A stretch of DNA of 58,092 nucleotides from Streptococcus merionis DSM 19192 (GTDB lineage Bacteria > Bacillota > Bacilli > Lactobacillales > Streptococcaceae): NCBI RefSeq assembly GCF_000380085.1, contig NZ_KB904539.1:255821-313912 (forward strand), read 5' to 3'. Positions 8,349 through 16,953 of this stretch are shown here, piece by piece; the first letter of the stretch is position 1; every line of letters starts with the position of its first letter. A model generated the notes under the pieces. That model was given only the letters and a program-made list of their open reading frames with translations, did no database searches and was not told the DNA's origin. Made by a program: the position numbers and the translations under genes.

Positions 8349-8809
8349 AAAACTTTTAGATAAGTGTTTAGAATTTATCTGCTCAGTAGTATTTGTTGTG
8401 ATGATTTTGGTTGTTCTTTACCAAATTTTTGTACGTACGGTCTTAGGAAATCCAAATACTGTTACAGAAGAATTTGTTAAATTTAGTTTGGTTGTCTTTG
8501 CTTGCTTCAGCCTATGTCGTTGGAAAAAGGTCTCATTTATCAGTATCCCTATTATCAGATCACTTGAACCCACAAAAGCAAAGAATACTCGATACCGTTG
8601 TTCAAATTTTATTTGTTCTATTTGCAGCAGTGGTAATGATTTTTGGGGGATTTAAAGCAGTTTCTGTTACTATGGGACAACTGTCTCCATCTCTTGGGAT
8701 ACCTATGGGATTGGTTTATCTAGCGGTTCCAGTTTCTGGTATTTTAATATTAGTCTACAGTCTGTTAAACCTTATCCAAGGAAAACCGCAAGATGAAAGT
8801 GAGGGGTAG
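8335..8809 (+). pseudogene. TRAP transporter small membrane subunit DctQ, frameshifted
   Basis: The frame from ATG 8335 (ribosome site GGAGG) gives the first DctQ half: a membrane helix, then RTVLGNPNTVTEEFVKFSLV, the conserved family stretch. It then goes off into nonsense and stops at 8655. The second half (WLSLLASAYVVGKRSHLSVSLL... to the stop at 8809) continues in the next frame. The break lies near 8485-8494, in AGTTTGGTTGTC. The frame change equals one extra base or loss of two or five; loss of one copy of a TTTGG tandem would restore the expected SLVWLSLL. Either a real mutation, which would disable the TRAP system, or a sequencing error. Confidence 0.85.
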
Positions 8810-8811
8810 CC

Positions 8812-10107
8812 ATGGCAGTTGAAGCAGGACTTATTTTATTTATTATTTTTGCAATCTTACTTGTTTTAGGCTTACCTATTGCCATTAGTATTGCTGCCTC
8901 TTCTATTGCAACTTTATTATTAGTTGTGCCATTTGACATTTCGTTGTTTACGTCAGCTCAGAAGATGGTGGCAAGTTTGAATAGTTTTTCACTTGTTGCA
9001 ATTCCCTTCTTTGTCCTCTCAGGAATAATTATGAACAACGGGGGGATAGCCACGAAGCTAGTTAATTTTGCAATGCTTTTTGTAGGTCGCATTCCTGGTG
9101 GATTAGCTCATACAAATGTTCTTGGAAATGCCTTATTTGGCTCTATGTCTTCATCTGCAATTGCTGCATCAACAGCTATCGGTGGTGTGCTCATTCCTCA
9201 GCAAGAAAGGGCAGGCTATGATCGGAAATTTGCAACAGCAGTCAATATTGCATCTGCTCCAACAGGAATGGTTATTCCACCGTCAACAGCTTTTATCATG
9301 TTCTCATTAGTAGCTTCTGGTGCTTCCATTTCAAAACTTTTTATGGGCGGTTATTTAGTTGGTGCTCTCTGGAGCTTAGGAATTATGCTAGTGGCCTTCT
9401 TATGGGCTAAAAAGGAAAAATATCCAGTTGTCACTAGTCAAGATAAAGGGGAAGCGTTAACGATTATTAAAGAGGCTATTCCTAGCATCTTCTTGATTGT
9501 GATTATCATCGGAGGCATTTTATCAGGTATTTTTACTGCTATTGAAGCTTCAGCTGTAGCAGTAGCGTATTCTTTACTGATTACAATGTTCTATTATAAG
9601 ACAGTGACAATAAAAGAAATCCCAAGCATGCTGAAAGAAGCCGTTTTGACAACTGGTACAATAGCCTTTTTGTTGGCAACTTCGTCAATGATGTCATTTG
9701 CGATGGCTTTTACTGGTATCCCACAAGCCATTAGCGCATCAATCCTTGGTTTGACTACTAATAAGTATATCATTTTACTTTTAGTGAATTTGGTTCTCTT
9801 AGTGGTTGGTATGTTTATGGATGTCGGACCAGCTATTCTTATCTTTACACCAATTTTCTTACCAGTAGTAAAAAGTGTTGGCGTAGATCCGGTACACTTT
9901 GGTCTATTTGCCATTATGAACCTTTGTGTGGGATCAATTACACCACCGGTTGGCACAGGCTTATATGTTGGAGCAAGCGTTGGTGGTGTTAAAGCAGAAA
10001 AATGTTTGAAACTATTAGCTCCATTTTACTTAGTTATTCTAGTAGTGTTGCTCTTAATCACTTACTTCCCAAGTTTAGTGATGTGGTTACCAAATTTGGT
10101 CAATTAG
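8812..10107 (+). CDS. TRAP transporter large membrane subunit DctM
   Basis: A 431-residue integral membrane protein with about twelve hydrophobic segments; it forms the translocation channel of the TRAP transporter. Family marks are visible: VAIPFFVLSGIIMNNGGIATKLVNFA near residues 63-88, SAIAASTAIGGVLIPQQERAGYDRKFATAVNIASAPTGMVIPPS, and GMFMDVGPAILIFTPIFLPV towards the C-terminus. It starts two bases after the DctQ stop and appears intact, so only DctQ is damaged. DctM may not work without DctQ. Confidence 0.92.
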   Translation: MAVEAGLILFIIFAILLVLGLPIAISIAASSIATLLLVVPFDISLFTSAQKMVASLNSFSLVAIPFFVLSGIIMNNGGIATKLVNFAMLFVGRIPGGLAHTNVLGNALFGSMSSSAIAASTAIGGVLIPQQERAGYDRKFATAVNIASAPTGMVIPPSTAFIMFSLVASGASISKLFMGGYLVGALWSLGIMLVAFLWAKKEKYPVVTSQDKGEALTIIKEAIPSIFLIVIIIGGILSGIFTAIEASAVAVAYSLLITMFYYKTVTIKEIPSMLKEAVLTTGTIAFLLATSSMMSFAMAFTGIPQAISASILGLTTNKYIILLLVNLVLLVVGMFMDVGPAILIFTPIFLPVVKSVGVDPVHFGLFAIMNLCVGSITPPVGTGLYVGASVGGVKAEKCLKLLAPFYLVILVVLLLITYFPSLVMWLPNLVN

Positions 10108-10119
10108 AAGGGAGATTTG

Positions 10120-10944
10120 ATGCAATATACTGTTAGAGGGCATGATTTGTCACAAGTGACTTCAGTTGTAGATTTAGCTGAAAAAATTTCTCAACAAGGG
10201 ATTTCATCCGTACAGTTAGCCTTAGGCATGTCTTTTAAAGATATGCCTTCTGAGGCGTCTCATCTTAATCCTGGTATGGGACGAATGATAGCAAAAGCTT
10301 TAGCGCAGAAGAATATTGATGTTGCTATACTTAGTTGCTATATCAATATGATTCACCCTGACTTAGATTTGCGAGAAAAGTTACTTCAAAAATTTGAGAG
10401 TTATGTTAAACATGCTCCTTACTTTGGAGCAACGATGGTGGCATCTGAAACAGGAAATATTTTTCCGGAGATTATATTTACGGAAGACAATTTTAAAGAT
10501 GAAACATTTGAAAAGTTAGTTCCTGTTATTGAACGATTGGTTAAAGCTGGAGAAAAACATCGAGTTATTATTGGAATTGAACCGGGTTTGAACCATCCAT
10601 TATACTCTTTAGAACGAGTAGAGGAGCTTTTAGAACGCGTAGATTCAGACTACTTAGGCATTATCTTAGATCCGACAAACTTGATTACAGTTGAGACTTA
10701 TCAAAAACAGGTCGAATTGGTTCAAGAAGCCTTTGAACGTTTTGGGGATAAGATAGTAGCGATACATTTGAAAGATTTTGTGATTGAAAATCAAAAAATT
10801 GTCCCTATTGATATGGGGAGGGGCATGATACATTATTCGGAAATTTTGGATATTATTGAAAAATACAAGCCACACTCTTATGTTGTTTTAGAGGAAACAA
10901 AAGACGACTTCATTGGAAGTGCTTTGAAAATGTTGAGAAACTAA
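10120..10944 (+). CDS. TIM-barrel sugar phosphate isomerase/epimerase-like protein
   Basis: A 274-residue protein of the xylose isomerase-like TIM-barrel superfamily (AP endonuclease family 2). Metal-site pattern residues are in place: IGIEPGLNHPLYS with the Glu, GIILDPTNLIT with the Asp, AIHLKDF with His and Asp, and VVLEETKDD with the last Glu. Such enzymes isomerise or epimerise sugars, sugar acids or inositols. Within this operon it might act on rhamnose or a uronate product, filling a gap in the visible rhamnose route; that is inference. ATG 10120 is chosen with GGGAG five bases upstream, not the adjacent TTG. Confidence 0.75.
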   Translation: MQYTVRGHDLSQVTSVVDLAEKISQQGISSVQLALGMSFKDMPSEASHLNPGMGRMIAKALAQKNIDVAILSCYINMIHPDLDLREKLLQKFESYVKHAPYFGATMVASETGNIFPEIIFTEDNFKDETFEKLVPVIERLVKAGEKHRVIIGIEPGLNHPLYSLERVEELLERVDSDYLGIILDPTNLITVETYQKQVELVQEAFERFGDKIVAIHLKDFVIENQKIVPIDMGRGMIHYSEILDIIEKYKPHSYVVLEETKDDFIGSALKMLRN

Positions 10945-10970
10945 TACAGACAGTAAATAAGGAAAAGCAG

Positions 10971-11912
10971 ATGAAGAATTTTTTCAATAATCAAAGTCAA
11001 GAGACCATTGATGATAAGCAGATACAAGCCTCGCGTGTTAATACAATGATTTCAGATCAGTATGAAATATATCATGTTAAAGATGATGTTAATCAAACTC
11101 AAACCTTATATCATTATCATGATTGCTATGAAATTCATGCAACCTTGGAAGGTGAAGCGGTCTTTTATATAGATGGTGAGCAGTTTGACATTAATGCGGG
11201 AACTATCTTATTGATTCCTGCTAATAAAATGCATCGCATCATGAAACAGAGTTCGGAATATTTTGAGCGCGTCTATATTTTTATGACACCAGTGTTTTTA
11301 AAACGCTATTCAACGAGAAAAACTAATTTAGAAGCTTGTTTTGGAAATTATGGATTAGGTGAAGCAAAGATATTAAAATCAAATCCTGACGAGCTGAGAC
11401 AGCAGCTTGATTTCATCACATTTGATACGGCTAAGGATGAATTTGGAGTAGATGTTACTTTTGAACAAGCACTTGTCAGATACATTATTTTCTTGAATCG
11501 TTTAGTATTGTCGAATAATAGTGAGCTTCATCCAAAGTCAAATGAGATAAATGAGCGTATAGATGAAATGATTAAGTATATATCAGAACATCTTGGGGAT
11601 GATTTGACATTAGAAGAGATGGAAAGTCATTTTTATGTCAGCAAATACTATATTACCCGTGAGTTTAAAAAACATACCGGCTATACATTTCATCAGTTCG
11701 TTTTGAAAAAACGTTTATTGTATTCTAAATATCTGTTGAGAGAAAGAAAAAATGCGAGTCAAATCTTTAGTGATTGCGGTTTTATCTCTTATCCCCACTT
11801 TTTAAAAGCATTTAAAAAAGAATTTAAGATGACACCGAAAGAATTTTTAAATTTACTACAGGATAATGAAAAAATTCATTTGGAACATTTTGAAACAAAA
11901 CATTACAGATGA
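10971..11912 (+). CDS. AraC-family transcriptional regulator with N-terminal cupin
   Basis: A 313-residue regulator. Residues about 35-110 form a sugar-sensing cupin (LYHYHDCYEIHATLEGEA and GTILLIPANKMHRI). The C-terminal hundred residues carry two helix-turn-helix units: DLTLEEMESHFYVSKYYITREFKKHTG and the AraC signature region CGFISYPHFLKAFKKEFKMTPKEFL. It lies inside the pectin operon, between the isomerase and the mutarotase, and is the only regulator there, so it is the probable substrate-induced activator of the operon. In Bacillus the equivalent role is held by the two-component pair YesMN, so the control is different here. Confidence 0.88.
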   Translation: MKNFFNNQSQETIDDKQIQASRVNTMISDQYEIYHVKDDVNQTQTLYHYHDCYEIHATLEGEAVFYIDGEQFDINAGTILLIPANKMHRIMKQSSEYFERVYIFMTPVFLKRYSTRKTNLEACFGNYGLGEAKILKSNPDELRQQLDFITFDTAKDEFGVDVTFEQALVRYIIFLNRLVLSNNSELHPKSNEINERIDEMIKYISEHLGDDLTLEEMESHFYVSKYYITREFKKHTGYTFHQFVLKKRLLYSKYLLRERKNASQIFSDCGFISYPHFLKAFKKEFKMTPKEFLNLLQDNEKIHLEHFETKHYR

Positions 11913-11930
11913 AAGTGAGTATCTAGTCTT

Positions 11931-12242
11931 ATGATTATTAAAGCTTTTCGGATGGTTGTTTATCCAGAACAACATAAAGAATACGAGAAACGTCACAAGG
12001 AGTTGTGGCCAGAATTACGTCAGATGTTAAAAAATCACGGTGTTAAAAAATATTTTATTTTCTTAGATAAAGAAACAAGTCACTTATTTGCCTATGCTGA
12101 AATTGAAAGCGAGGAATTATGGGAGAAGATTTCATCAACTGAAATAAATCAAAAATGGTGGCGTTACATGGAGTCAATAATGGAAACCAATTCGGATAGT
12201 TCACCAACTAGTGTAGATCTTCGTCAAGTTTTTGAGTTATAG
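11931..12242 (+). CDS. rhaM: L-rhamnose mutarotase
   Basis: Interconverts alpha and beta L-rhamnopyranose so that isomerase can use the sugar. The 103-residue protein matches RhaM/RhaU: FRMVVYPEQHKEYEKRHKELWPEL at the N-terminus with the active-site His, YFIFLDKETSHLFAYAEIE in the middle and KWWRYMESIMETN near the end, with paired tryptophans. No rhaA, rhaB or rhaD gene is in the window, so it either serves rhamnose enzymes elsewhere in the genome or acts with the isomerase-like protein at 10120. Its presence is the strongest clue that the imported glycan contains rhamnose. Confidence 0.9.
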   Translation: MIIKAFRMVVYPEQHKEYEKRHKELWPELRQMLKNHGVKKYFIFLDKETSHLFAYAEIESEELWEKISSTEINQKWWRYMESIMETNSDSSPTSVDLRQVFEL

Positions 12243-12262
12243 GTATAGATATTGGAGAGATA

Positions 12263-12907
12263 ATGAAGAAAGTTGATATTTTAAAACGAATTGAAGATGC
12301 AGGTGTTATAGCAGTTGTTCGTGGTTCTTCTAAGGAAGAGGCTTTTAAAGCGAGCGAAGCCTGTTTGAAGGGTGGAATAAAAGGAATTGAGTTAACTTTT
12401 ACAGTTCCTCAAGCAGATCAAGTCATTGCTGATTTAATTGCTAATCATTGTGAAAATTCAAATACTGTGATTGGAGCAGGAACTGTGCTGGACGCTGTCA
12501 CAGCGCGTTTAGCAATAATGGCAGGAGCAGAATTTATTGTTAGTCCAACATTTGATAAGGAAACGGCAAAGCTTTGCAATCTCTACCAAATTCCCTACAT
12601 TCCTGGGTGCATGACCACTACAGAGATGAAAGAGGCGTTGAGATATGGAGTCGATATTATCAAGCTATTTCCAGGAAGTGCTTACGACCCATCTATCATT
12701 AAGGCTTTTAAAGCTCCATTACCGCATATTAATATTATGCCAACAGGCGGAGTTAGTCTCGAGAACATGGTTGATTGGTTTGCAGCAGGTGCTGTTACAG
12801 TTGGTGTGGGTGGAAATCTTCTAGCTCCAGCTGAAATTGGTAACTTTGATAAAGTGACCGAAATAGCGACACAATATATGAAAAAGTATCTTGCAATTAA
12901 AGGGTAA
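12263..12907 (+). CDS. eda: KDPG aldolase (2-keto-3-deoxy-6-phosphogluconate aldolase)
   Basis: Cleaves 2-keto-3-deoxy-6-phosphogluconate to pyruvate and glyceraldehyde 3-phosphate, the last step of uronate breakdown. The 214-residue class I aldolase shows VIAVVRG, GIELTFTV with the catalytic Glu, GAGTVLDAVTARLA, VSPTFD, and DIIKLFPGS with the Schiff-base lysine, then MPTGGVSLENM for phosphate binding. It is followed after five bases by its partner kinase, so kinase and aldolase are translationally close. Confidence 0.93.
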   Translation: MKKVDILKRIEDAGVIAVVRGSSKEEAFKASEACLKGGIKGIELTFTVPQADQVIADLIANHCENSNTVIGAGTVLDAVTARLAIMAGAEFIVSPTFDKETAKLCNLYQIPYIPGCMTTTEMKEALRYGVDIIKLFPGSAYDPSIIKAFKAPLPHINIMPTGGVSLENMVDWFAAGAVTVGVGGNLLAPAEIGNFDKVTEIATQYMKKYLAIKG

Positions 12908-12912
12908 ATTCA

Positions 12913-13920
12913 ATGGGAAGAATCGTTGCTTTAGGTGAAATGATGATGCGCCTTTCAACACCATCTGGAATGCGTCTTTCAAATTCTAATCATTTTCAGG
13001 TTCATTATGGTGGTGGGGAAGCCAATGTGGCTATCTCTTTAGCTCATTATGGTCATCGTGTAGCTTTGGCTAGTAAGGTTCCAAATTCTCTTTTGGGACA
13101 AGGAGTAGAGAACCAGTTACGGTTAAATGGAGTAGAAACAGATTTACTCCTCAAAGGAGGTGATCGTCTAGGGTGCTACTATGTTGAGTCAGGAATTGGA
13201 GAGAGGGGGCCGATGGTTATCTATGACCGTGCCTTTTCCAGTTTTGCTAGTATGGATACCATTGAGTGGGATGTTAATCAACTTTTCAAAGATATAGATT
13301 GTCTTCACATCTCAGGAGTGACAGCAGGCTTGACACATGCTTGGCAAGAAAATATTAAAAAATTGATTCTCTTAGCAAAGAATCAAGGGATCAGTATCAG
13401 TTTTGATGTTAATTATCGTACAAAACTATGGTCTCAAGTAGAATGCGGAGTTTTTCTTAAAGAAATTTTACCCTATGTGGATTATCTATCGGCTGGAAAG
13501 TTAGATGCCATCCATCTTTTAAATATTTCTCTAGAATCTACGGAGACTACCGATGACTTAGTTTTCTACTATCAAGAAATAGCGGAGCGTTATCCGAATG
13601 TAAAAGTATTATATGCGACAGAGCGAACGGTTACATCAGCTAGTTCGAATCGGTTGAGAGGGTATATTTTTACCAAAGGCCAAATTTATAAATCAGTTCA
13701 ACATACCATTGAACCGATTGTAGATCGTATTGGTGGTGGAGATGCCTTTGCAGGCGGAATTCTTCATGGACTGTTTAACGAATGGGAGCCACAGGAAACA
13801 GTAGAATTTGCTACAGCTGCTTCTGCATTGAAGCATACTATTTATGGAGATTATAATCAATTTACAGAACAAGAAGTCATTGATTTTGCTACATCAAGTA
13901 GCGGAATGATTAAGAGATAA
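12913..13920 (+). CDS. kdgK: 2-keto-3-deoxygluconate kinase, operon copy
   Basis: Phosphorylates 2-keto-3-deoxygluconate to KDPG using ATP. PfkB/ribokinase-family pattern over 335 residues: ALGEMMMRLSTP and VHYGGGEANVAISLAHYGHRVALASKVP at the N-terminus, SFDVNYRTKLW in the middle, and DRIGGGDAFAGGILHG near the C-terminus with the catalytic Asp of the anion hole. It lies between eda and kduI, giving the full chain from unsaturated uronate. A second KDG kinase, clearly diverged in sequence, is at 48884 in the glucuronide locus. Confidence 0.92.
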   Translation: MGRIVALGEMMMRLSTPSGMRLSNSNHFQVHYGGGEANVAISLAHYGHRVALASKVPNSLLGQGVENQLRLNGVETDLLLKGGDRLGCYYVESGIGERGPMVIYDRAFSSFASMDTIEWDVNQLFKDIDCLHISGVTAGLTHAWQENIKKLILLAKNQGISISFDVNYRTKLWSQVECGVFLKEILPYVDYLSAGKLDAIHLLNISLESTETTDDLVFYYQEIAERYPNVKVLYATERTVTSASSNRLRGYIFTKGQIYKSVQHTIEPIVDRIGGGDAFAGGILHGLFNEWEPQETVEFATAASALKHTIYGDYNQFTEQEVIDFATSSSGMIKR

Positions 13921-13939
13921 GACTAGGAGGTATTAAAAA

Positions 13940-14782
13940 ATGCAAACAAAATTTGACAATCGTTATACGCATTCACCAGAGGATATTCGTCATTATTCAA
14001 CAGAGCAGTTACGTAAGGAATTTTTAGTAGAAGAAGTTTTTAAATCGGGCGAGATTAAGCTGACTTATACGCACAATGATCGTATGATTTTTGGAGGTGT
14101 AACACCTACAACTGAGCCACTAGAAATTGTCTTTGATAAGGCTTTGGGCGTTGAATACTTTTTAGAACGTCGTGAACTGGGGGTGATTAATATTGGCGGT
14201 GAAGGTATTATCGAAATTGATAGTCAAGCAGATACTATGAAAAAACAAGATGGTTATTACATTGGAAAAGAGACACGTCATGTTGTTTTTTCTTCAAAAA
14301 ATCCAAAAAATCCAGCAAAATTCTATATTAGCTCTGTTCCAGCTCATCACAAATATCCAAATGTTAAGATTTCTATAGACCAGATAAAACCAATGGAGAC
14401 GGGAGACCCCCTGACGCTTAACGAGCGAAAAATTTATCAGTATATTCATCCAAATGTATGCGAGAGTTGTCAACTCCAAATGGGATACACGATTCTTGAA
14501 CCAGGGAGCTCTTGGAATACAATGCCTTGTCACACTCATGAACGTCGTATGGAGACTTATGTCTATTTTGATATGGCAGAAGATACTCGTATTTTTCATA
14601 TGATGGGTAAGCCTGATGAGACTAAACATTTGGTACTTGGTAATGAGCAGGCCATTATTTCACCAAGTTGGTCAATTCATTCAGGTGTTGGAACAAGTAA
14701 TTACTCATTTATCTGGTCGATGTGTGGTGAAAATATTACTTATACTGACATGGATATGGTTGATATGAAAGATTTAAAATAG
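13940..14782 (+). CDS. kduI: 5-keto-4-deoxyuronate isomerase
   Basis: Converts 5-keto-4-deoxyuronate (4-deoxy-L-threo-5-hexosulose uronate) to 3-deoxy-D-glycero-2,5-hexodiulosonate, taking the product released by GH105. The 280-residue length is usual. Cupin zinc site: MPCHTHERRMETYVYFD with two His and Glu, and SWSIHSGVGTSNYSFIW with the further His. A good AGGAGG site (13925-13930) precedes the ATG. Directly followed by kduD, the next enzyme. Confidence 0.95.
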   Translation: MQTKFDNRYTHSPEDIRHYSTEQLRKEFLVEEVFKSGEIKLTYTHNDRMIFGGVTPTTEPLEIVFDKALGVEYFLERRELGVINIGGEGIIEIDSQADTMKKQDGYYIGKETRHVVFSSKNPKNPAKFYISSVPAHHKYPNVKISIDQIKPMETGDPLTLNERKIYQYIHPNVCESCQLQMGYTILEPGSSWNTMPCHTHERRMETYVYFDMAEDTRIFHMMGKPDETKHLVLGNEQAIISPSWSIHSGVGTSNYSFIWSMCGENITYTDMDMVDMKDLK

Positions 14783-14793
14783 GAGAAGAATTT

Positions 14794-15600
14794 ATGACAT
14801 TTGAGATGACAAGTTTTTCACTTGAAGGAAAAATTGCTTTGGTAACAGGGGCTGTTTACGGCATTGGTTTTGCTATAGCAGAAAGTTATGCAAAAGCAGG
14901 GGCAACTATTGTTTTCAACGATTTGACTCAAGAAGGAGTTGAGCGTGGATTGGCATCTTATGCGGAAAAAGGTATCAAAGCTTATGGCTATGTTTGTAAT
15001 GTGGCAGATGAAGATGGCATTCAGGCCATGGTCAAACAAATTGAGGAGGAGGTTGGCGTCATTGATATCCTGGTCAATAATGCAGGAGTGATCAAGCGTA
15101 CACCAATGATTGAGATGCCTGCTAGTGATTTTCGTCAGGTCATTGATATTGACTTAGTAGCTCCATTTATCGTAGCAAAAGCTGTTATTCCAAGTATGAT
15201 AAAAAAAGGAGGCGGTAAAATCATTAATATCTGTTCAATGATGTCTGAATTGGGACGTGAAACCGTTTCAGCTTATGCGGCAGCCAAAGGTGGATTGAAA
15301 ATGTTGACGAAGAATATCGCTTCTGAATATGGTCAATATAATATTCAGTGTAACGGTATTGGACCAGGCTATATTGCAACTCCACAAACAGCCCCACTGA
15401 GGGAATTGCAAGAAGATGGTTCCCGTCATCCATTTGATCAATTCATCATCGCTAAAACTCCAGCTGAACGTTGGGGAGAGGCTGAAGATTTGCAAGGTCC
15501 AGCTGTATTTTTGGCTAGCTCAGCATCTGACTTCGTGAATGGGCATGTTCTTTACGTTGATGGAGGCATTCTCGCTTATATTGGAAAACAACCAGAGTAA
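14794..15600 (+). CDS. kduD: 2-keto-3-deoxygluconate oxidoreductase (KduD)
   Basis: Short-chain dehydrogenase that reduces the diketo product of KduI to 2-keto-3-deoxygluconate with NAD(P)H. Nucleotide-binding motif TGAVYGIGFAIAESYAKAGA, NNAGVIKR, active-site Ser in ICSMMSELG and YAAAK catalytic Tyr-Lys; CNGIGPGYIATPQT is the typical segment after the active site. Length 268. The variant TGAVYGIG differs from the more usual TGxxxGIG only in the free positions. Coupled tightly to kduI with an 11-base gap. Confidence 0.92.
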   Translation: MTFEMTSFSLEGKIALVTGAVYGIGFAIAESYAKAGATIVFNDLTQEGVERGLASYAEKGIKAYGYVCNVADEDGIQAMVKQIEEEVGVIDILVNNAGVIKRTPMIEMPASDFRQVIDIDLVAPFIVAKAVIPSMIKKGGGKIINICSMMSELGRETVSAYAAAKGGLKMLTKNIASEYGQYNIQCNGIGPGYIATPQTAPLRELQEDGSRHPFDQFIIAKTPAERWGEAEDLQGPAVFLASSASDFVNGHVLYVDGGILAYIGKQPE

Positions 15601-15694
15601 GTAACTTTGTCAGTAAAAGAACTAAGGTAGCCTTCATTCTTTCAAAAATGTTACTTGTACCAAAGTAAGAGCAAGAGTGTAAGGAGAAGTAAAG

Positions 15695-16363
15695 ATGAAA
15701 TTAATTTATGAGAACTCTTTGTGTGGTTTAGATGTCCTATCAGATTGGATTAAAGAGGGGAATATTGCAATTGAAGAGTCGTCAGATGGTGTGATTTTAT
15801 CTAATCTAGATGATGAAAAACTGGGTGATTACGCACATTGGACAATTTGGATACCAGATATTTTTCCAAAAAATGTACAAATCGAATGGGATTTCAAACC
15901 GTTACGAGAACCTGGCTTGTGCATGGTCTTCTTTGCTGCAAAAGGACGCAATGGAGAAAGTATATTTTCTTCCAAATTGGCTAAAAGAAGTGGTTATTAC
16001 CCTGAATACCATTCTGGAGATATTGATGCCTATCATATTTCTTATTTTCGTCATAAATATGAAAGTGAACGTCGATTTAGGACATGTAATTTGAGAAAGA
16101 GCTATGGTTTTCATTTTGTCACACAAGGGGCTGATCCATTACCACCGATAGAAGATGTAAGAGGTGTTTACCATCTTAAGGTTGTAAAAATGGAGCAGAA
16201 TATCTCATTTTTTATTGATGATTTAAAAATTCTGGAGTGGTATGACGATGGATTAGAGTTTGGAGCGGCTCTTACGGATGGTTATATTGGTTTTCGACAA
16301 ATGGCACCGATGAAGGCGCAGTATAGTCATTTAAAAATATGGGACCTAGATAGTGAGCGGTGA
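15695..16363 (+). CDS. DUF1961 protein, YesU-like
   Basis: A 222-residue protein without signal peptide. Its beta-sandwich pattern (WTIWIPDIFPKNVQIEWDFKPL, MVFFAAKGRNG, YHSGDIDAYHISYFRHK, VVKMEQNISFFIDDLKILEW, GYIGFRQMAPMKAQYSHLKIWDL) matches DUF1961, a concanavalin-like lectin/glucanase fold family known from B. subtilis YesU. Biochemical function is unknown. Presence beside DUF624 and YetA-like genes recalls the Bacillus rhamnogalacturonan locus. A glycosidase, lyase or carbohydrate-binding role on the oligosaccharide is plausible inference. A 94-base spacer precedes it without clear terminator or promoter. Confidence 0.78.
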   Translation: MKLIYENSLCGLDVLSDWIKEGNIAIEESSDGVILSNLDDEKLGDYAHWTIWIPDIFPKNVQIEWDFKPLREPGLCMVFFAAKGRNGESIFSSKLAKRSGYYPEYHSGDIDAYHISYFRHKYESERRFRTCNLRKSYGFHFVTQGADPLPPIEDVRGVYHLKVVKMEQNISFFIDDLKILEWYDDGLEFGAALTDGYIGFRQMAPMKAQYSHLKIWDLDSER

Positions 16364-16953
16364 TGGGAGTATTTAACAAAATAGGAACGTATATTTATTA
16401 TTGTGCGAAACTTAATTTCTATACTATATATGGAATCTTATCCGGTGGTATTATCTTGGGTATTGCCCCATCTTTGATCGCTGCAGGGGTTGAAGTGTAC
16501 CGTCTTAGTAGAAAAGAAGAGTTAAATTTTAGTCGATTTAAAATTAATACTAAGAAATATTTTACGGAAGCCAATAAGCATATTTTACCGCTAATAACTG
16601 TAGCTTTTGTATTATTAGTTATTTATAGGATGGTATTGAATGGCTGGCTAGAACTCGTTTATTTATTCTTGATTGGTTATACAATTGTTCTTATCTGGAT
16701 AATGGTTGCTATGAATTCCTATTATGAGAGGCTTCAAGGTTCCCTTTTGAAAATAGCAATGCGATTTTGCTTATGCCAATTTCCAATAGTAGTGTTATTA
16801 TTTTTGGAAAATATTGCCTTATTTTATCTTGCAGTTATAATACCTGGATTAATACCATTTTTTATGTTCGGATTATCCATTTTAGTTAATGTACTTACAT
16901 GTTATAGTTTTTTTGCAATTAATGAAAAGCAACTGGAGGAGGACAAAAAGTGA
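16363..16953 (+). CDS. DUF624 membrane protein, YesL/YesV-like
   Basis: About 196 residues with a strongly hydrophobic pattern: segments near residues 20-42, 70-90, 96-115, 130-150 and 152-180. The N-terminal GTYIYYCAKLNFYTIYGILSGGIILGIAPSLIAAGVEVYRLSR is the DUF624 signature; these proteins accompany LplA/LplB/YtcP-type ABC importers in Firmicutes but have no proven function. Its ATG shares one base with the DUF1961 stop (a GTG lies just before), and its own end overlaps the next start by four bases, so the three genes are translationally coupled. A helper of the importer is the usual guess. Confidence 0.78.
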   Translation: MGVFNKIGTYIYYCAKLNFYTIYGILSGGIILGIAPSLIAAGVEVYRLSRKEELNFSRFKINTKKYFTEANKHILPLITVAFVLLVIYRMVLNGWLELVYLFLIGYTIVLIWIMVAMNSYYERLQGSLLKIAMRFCLCQFPIVVLLFLENIALFYLAVIIPGLIPFFMFGLSILVNVLTCYSFFAINEKQLEEDKK

